Assembly: GCF_964204865.1 (NCBI RefSeq)
Contig: NC_135254.1
Coordinates: 8,127,001 to 8,191,000 of the forward strand
Direction of reading: 5' to 3'
Source of the DNA: Styela clava
Taxonomy: Eukaryota > Chordata > Ascidiacea > Stolidobranchia > Styelidae
Length of the DNA stretch: 64,000 bases
Made by a program: the position numbers and the translations under genes
Notes under the pieces: model-generated
What the model saw: the letters and a program-made list of their open reading frames with translations, nothing else
The model's database searches: none
What the model was told of the DNA's origin: nothing
Shown here: piece after piece, positions 60,501-64,000 of the stretch
How the letters are laid out: each line of letters starts with the position of its first letter
Numbering within the stretch: the first letter of the stretch is position 1

Positions 60501-62303
60501 AAAACTTTGAGGTCCAAAACATTACTAATGAATAGTTTTATCTTCTATTGAAATATTTCAGTTCTACTGGATTCCAGTTTCAAAAATTTGCCTCACAAAT
60601 ATATTTCCAGCGTATAAAAAATTTGTCTGATTCAAACACCATTGAGCATAACTCAATTTATCGAAGGGAAAACAGAATTCAAATGTTGACATTTAATTTG
60701 AATATTGTTTTATCTAACACAGCAAAGAATAAGTATCCCTAAGATCATAGCATTCATATAATTCCAATTTCCAGGTACTCAGTGATCTGCTATTATGAGT
60801 AAAGGTGTAGGCCATAATGATAGCACAGACATGGGAATATTTATATAACAGTTCCATATTTAATGATTATTGGTTCAATCAAATACTGAATAAAATGAAT
60901 AAGAAATTTTCTAAGCATGTTGTTATTAAATAACGAAAAAATTAAAAGCGGCAAACTTTTAAACATTCATGATAGTTTTTTTTTTTGTATTGTCATTATA
61001 CCTAAGATGTACAAAATCATTTTCCAGTTACTTATACTGTTTAACATACCATAACATATAATGTTTACGGTTCCATTACATTTGAACCCACGTACATTTG
61101 AACCCATGACAATTGCACCTGTATGCTATTGCACCTATGGAATTTTTTTTGTTTCACGGATAGTTATCGAAAAATACTCACTCTATTATTACTTGAATGA
61201 CCGAGAGTCGACCTTGTTTTATTTCCTTGAGCAACATGGAAAGTAATGTTGGGCAATTGATGAGGCTTTTGCAAAGCTAGTTCATTTGGAATTGTAACTT
61301 TGGGTATTCCCCCGACATGTTTTTGTGGTGCAGGGCGTGCTTGATTGTGTTTAGCTTCTATCTTCTGTCGAGCATCAACAATTTGCTTTGGCTTAATTTT
61401 TTGCCGAGCATCAGTTATTGTGTTCTTTGATTTTATAAAGAGTCGTGCATCGACAATTTTTTTTCGGTTTTGTTGCCTCGCAGACTGAAGTCTCTTTTTC
61501 TGAAAAGCCAAATTTGGCCTCATTCCTTTATCACTATACATTCCTCTTGCACTGGGTTTCTTGCTTCTGTGGTAAAATAAATACAATGAAATATTTTGGA
61601 AGTATTGAACCTGTTAAAGTCATAACTGAGCACGAAGCATTGTAAATATCAAGCAAAGTAACCGAATCACGAATTTAAGGCTTTCAGCAGTTCAGACTCG
61701 TCAGTTAGTGCATCAGGCTAACTAACCACTACAGCACTAGGAATCAGGTTGCCAGACTGCCCTTATGCACAGATTAACAAAGGCAATATAACATTAGCCC
61801 TACACTCATAAAAGCATATTTCACCATATATTTCAGTGATATCTGGATATCAATCACCCCAAATCAAAAAATATAAACTAGGAAAGAATTGTACATAGTG
61901 TAAATAGTTAACAAAGATGAGAGGTAATGATATAATCCACATTGAACCTGTTAAATTATTTTATTACTAATTCTATTGGGTGGCAACTGAATCTGATGAC
62001 CCCAAAAGGGGGTATCGTTGCCTCCCAGTCATATATATACCTATATACGAAAAGCATGAATCTGTATATTATTTTGATTTGTATGTATTTATATATTGTG
62101 TTTTCTTGGTTTGGCAAATGTAATAAATCTCTCTCTCTCTCTACTGTAGTCACAATTTGCAGTTTTATTGGTGGCTAAATTCATTATTACCGTACCGCTG
62201 TATCAAGCAAACTTCAAAATTAATGATAATAAACTCACCTTATTTTCTTTGCAGTCTTTCTCTCCTTTATAATTTCATCCAAGGATTGATCTACCAATCC
62301 CAT
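54574..62303 (-). CDS. POLDIP3: POLDIP3/SKAR: RRM adaptor of the exon-junction/TREX mRNA-export machinery
   Basis: Nine coding exons, right to left: 62239-62303, 61182-61566, 60236-60400, 59988-60045, 59089-59321, 58432-58521, 56964-57093, 56524-56584, 54574-54721. All junctions are GT-AG and in phase, giving 444 aa (human about 421). The N-terminus MGLVDQSLDEIIKERK matches the SLDELI start of human SKAR. Exon 2 has the DAR repeats (VDARLFIK, TDARQKIK, VDARQKIE). A proline-rich middle follows (SPPPRRSSPPPAP, HRAPVPPKPAQ). The RRM spans exons 6-8: EGTKLKVFNLHPVVTEDDI, LFSVLGAVRRARLVKPG, AEVVYIKHENAYTAYKKYNN, LDGQPM. The last exon ends LQQALFKGGSTGT...VFTVKI, like LKALFKSSGAS...FKIKL. In mammals this protein links S6K1 and the exon junction complex to translation and export. 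The ATG at 62303 has G at -3 and +4. The donor at 56964 (GATG|GTTGGT) is weak. Confidence 0.93.
54756..55420 (+). mobile_element. Mariner-like repeat E, plus-orientation copy split by a MITE
   Basis: Starts near CAGGGTGTTGGATTTTG, is interrupted by the MITE at 54788-55053 and resumes TTATGCCCTTATGTTTTTG. It carries GCGAAAAGAGGACGG, GATTAGAGACGTTCC, ATTAATTGTAT, TCAGTAATTGTT and GGACACCCTAT. It is an inverted copy of 50257-50656. The ends are reminiscent of mariner-type elements, but no transposase was seen. Confidence 0.6.
54788..55053. mobile_element. hAT-like MITE CAATGTTCCCTCTAA with TSD, in POLDIP3 intron
   Basis: 266 bp, starting CAATGTTCCCTCTAATTTTT and ending GTAGAGGGAACACTG. Perfect direct repeats TTTATGCC lie at 54780-54787 and 55054-55061. 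Interior words GTGTGCGCAGAAATTTTGG and GTGTGCGCGCGCACACAG. It has split a pre-existing copy of repeat E and lies 66 bp upstream of the last POLDIP3 exon. The frames at 54674-55118 are spurious. Confidence 0.87.
55880..56410 (-). repeat. Fold-back element with tRNA-like pol-III boxes (SINE-like)
   Basis: Imperfect inverted arms: AGTCCATG...GGGATTAGTTAGGCAATTATTTGTTTC at about 55888-55931 and the inverse GAAACAAATAACTGTCCAACAAATCCCATGGACTG at about 56368-56404. On the minus strand, about 56115 down to 56025, the sequence reads GTGTGGCGTATTGTTCTAAG ... GGGTTCGAATCCCATGC, i.e. box A-like and an excellent box B. A second, oppositely oriented partial copy (GAGGTGTGGTGCTTG, CACCTCTGATTACCCTG, AGTTCGA) is at 56276-56335. 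This is probably a tRNA-derived SINE duplicated head to head, in a POLDIP3 intron. Confidence 0.5.
56585..56963 (-). other. POLDIP3 intron with T-rich tract
   Basis: Intron between the exons at 56964-57093 and 56524-56584. It contains a T-rich repetitive tract on the plus strand at 56665-56800 (TTTTTGGTGGATTTT, TTTTTTGTGTTTTTC). No exon was recognised. Confidence 0.5.
59815..59965. repeat. Dispersed repeat, CAACAACAGCAA-tailed (copy 2)
   Basis: Partner of 48085-48255, in a POLDIP3 intron. Words GTGATAGCGACAAAAAC, GAAAGCAATTGGTCAAT, GAAAAGCGATTTTTTCAC and ATCAACAACAACAGCAACG. Just upstream lies a perfect CRE palindrome, GATGACGTCATC (59739-59750). Confidence 0.5.
61069..61141. mobile_element. 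MITE family D fragment
   Basis: Begins GGTTCCATTACATTTGAACC, continuing CACGTACATTTGAACCC and ACAATTGCACCTGTATG. It corresponds to the terminal part of the family D element at 47769-47993. Only one end is present. It lies 40 bp from a POLDIP3 exon boundary (61182). Confidence 0.65.
61690..61770 (-). repeat. tRNA-like SINE head in POLDIP3 intron 1
   Basis: Minus strand reads CCTAGTGCTGTAGTGGTTAG, then TTAGCCTGATGCACTAAC. The GTAGTGGTTAG word is a good pol-III box A and the flanking arms can pair as D- and anticodon-like stems. No matching box B was found, so it is a fragment or a coincidence. Confidence 0.35.
62122..62136. repeat. (CT)n microsatellite
   Basis: Seven CT units followed by ACTG in POLDIP3 intron 1. 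Other simple repeats in the window: (TA)n at about 34999, 46877, 50399 and 51226. Confidence 0.6.
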
Positions 62304-64000
62304 CACCTGATCACAGAATACTGGAATAGTCCAATAGGTTTCTGTATTTCAATATTCGTACCTTGAAAATTACGGTATCCAGACACCGGTATCCTTGTTT
62401 CAACTGATAAATAGGCCTAGCCTAGTGTAGTAGCCTATAATGGTATATATCTATGCCCTACCCGTGTATCTAGGCTTTACTAAATAGAAAAAAATGAATA
62501 AAAACAAAAAGTTCGTCGGTTTTTGTGGTCACATTTACAGTTTTATACGGTACCAACAATGTACGGTACGGGTACTGACTGCTGGACTGGGAAGGCCTTC
62601 GGGTCTAATTACAGGATTGAAGAGTTGTCTGTTTGTATATTCTATTATTATAACAATGCTCGTTTTCTTCTGGTTGGCGAAATACCGTATCGCACCGTAA
62701 TAAATCTTCGCCGCATTTTCTACGGCGACGTTGAGCCTGTCTGTCTTCACTACAGGGCTCCAAATCCAATGGACGTTTCCCTGATCCTTGACCCGAGAAA
62801 AATTCTATTTTACTTTACTGCAGTACTGCACAAATTTTTATCTTATAAATAGGTTTACGCGTCCGGAACCTTCAAATGAAATTATTAGACAACCTTCCAT
62901 TTCTTTGAGGGGTGGCTCATTTTGATAAGAAGAAAAAATAAACTTGACTTTATAATGCGCCGGGAAGGCCAGGGTTTCTGGCAAATGTACTAGCATTTTT
63001 TTCGTAGATAAAAAACAAAAACTTGTACACGGTCTCATTCCAAGTGAAAGATGCGATGAACTGTCGTATAAAATACCGTTAAAAGGATCACTTCCGATTA
63101 GCAATTAGGAAGAGTGCATTGATTTAAACACCCACAACCCAGGGTTGATCGATATAAAAAGGCAAGAAATTATTTATTCCGATACCTGCCCCTTGTGGGT
63201 CATTTCGAGGTAATATGTGAACCTTACCTCATAGAACACAGCGAGCGTTCCTATTTATTTATTTTAGATGACGAGATTGAATGAATGAAATGTCTGTGGT
63301 GGGACTCTGAGCTCGCTTGTATAGAAAAGTTACTGCCTGGTACATATATTATATGTTGAGTATTATCACACATTCAACTAAGAACCCATGCATTCAATAA
63401 ACTAAAAAAAAAACTGACCATACAAAAAACCAGCTTGCTTCAACTAGACATATATATTTCTTTCTATATCTACACAGTGCATCGAATTAAACTACAAAAT
63501 AATACAAACACAGATTGTCAGTCACTGTTATAACATACATGCATAGGAAAAGATGAAACTTGGGTCTACCAGTCCCATTTTCATAACTGATTTTAAAAAA
63601 GAATGAGATATGATGTAGATACATCTTTGCTTCAAAACAATGTTTCCCGACTACACTTGGAAACATTGAATTATCCAAAAACCTGTAACATATACTTTAA
63701 GACATGCTGTTGTGGAGGGGAGATAATGTTAAGCTCCAGAATAACTGTTTTTCGTGCCAAGATATTCGAGTGGAATGCACGAGATTATGACACTCCACAA
63801 ATCTGTACTCGCTAAATCAAAATGGGATTTTATTTGAATCCACCATAAAAATGAAATTACAACGCATGCGAACATGGAACAAAGTAGAAAAAATGGTTAT
63901 TTCATGGAGCATGGATATGACCATAGGCCAGGAACCCAAATAAAGTTGCATTAAAGTAGAAACCCAAATGGAAGATATTCAAAGCAGTTACAATAATTTA
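62304..64000. other. POLDIP3 upstream region and right-hand flank
   Basis: Presumed promoter and 5' leader of POLDIP3 (minus strand) close to 62304-62500. No clear TATA box, consistent with a housekeeping promoter. The frames between 62494 and 62852 overlap one another on both strands, are not conserved-looking and have no splice partners. Sequence from about 63120 (CACAACCCAGGGTTGATCG) to 64000 holds no recognised gene. An AATAAAG near 63940 could end a plus-strand transcript, but nothing supports one. Confidence 0.35.

Noticed and set aside
62494..62852. Overlapping frames of 68-109 codons upstream of POLDIP3
   Set aside because: Open on both strands at once with no family resemblance. Probably GC-richer promoter or 5' flank sequence.

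Overview
The window looks like nuclear DNA of an invertebrate deuterostome, most likely a tunicate (the clade is inferred from gene content and repeat style, not proven). It is AT-rich. Genes are split by GT-AG introns with strict phase agreement, there are no operons or bacterial signals, and intergenic DNA is full of short DNA-transposon remnants. I reconstructed four protein genes by joining open segments at splice sites that keep the frame.

Layout: 1-19.8 kb has no gene I can support, only scattered repeats. A dense cluster of GATA motifs (19.8-20.3 kb) and a TATA box precede an IER2/IER5-family immediate-early-response gene (20743-27075, + strand, 3 coding exons, 435 aa). Downstream (28.0-29.4 kb) lies a degenerate three-copy tandem repeat, then a decayed hAT transposon with a BED-type transposase remnant (30.2-31 kb). 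A TATA-driven gene for a helical-repeat (TPR-like) protein with two C-terminal membrane segments follows (33213-34874, + strand), with one apparent frame break. A 2.2-kb hAT-type element (35709-37919) and a thicket of small MITEs (38.8-40.1 kb) separate it from a minus-strand gene for an EGF plus zona-pellucida-domain membrane protein (40224 to at least 45899; its 5' end is not found). 46-54 kb is gene-poor and repeat-rich. The right end holds a complete minus-strand POLDIP3/SKAR orthologue (54574-62303, 9 coding exons, 444 aa), with the DAR repeats, the RRM and the conserved C-terminus all recognisable.

The most striking non-genic feature is the density of short inverted-repeat elements flanked by 8-bp target duplications. 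Three related families (called A, B and C here) share termini of the form GG-x-x-CTCC...AAGTATG...ACC. Others have classical hAT ends (CAGxGG...). Many insertions are nested, so their order can be read directly. The genes show no functional link to one another. I found no CRISPR, toxin, phage or biosynthetic system, and nothing I would call a new multi-gene system.
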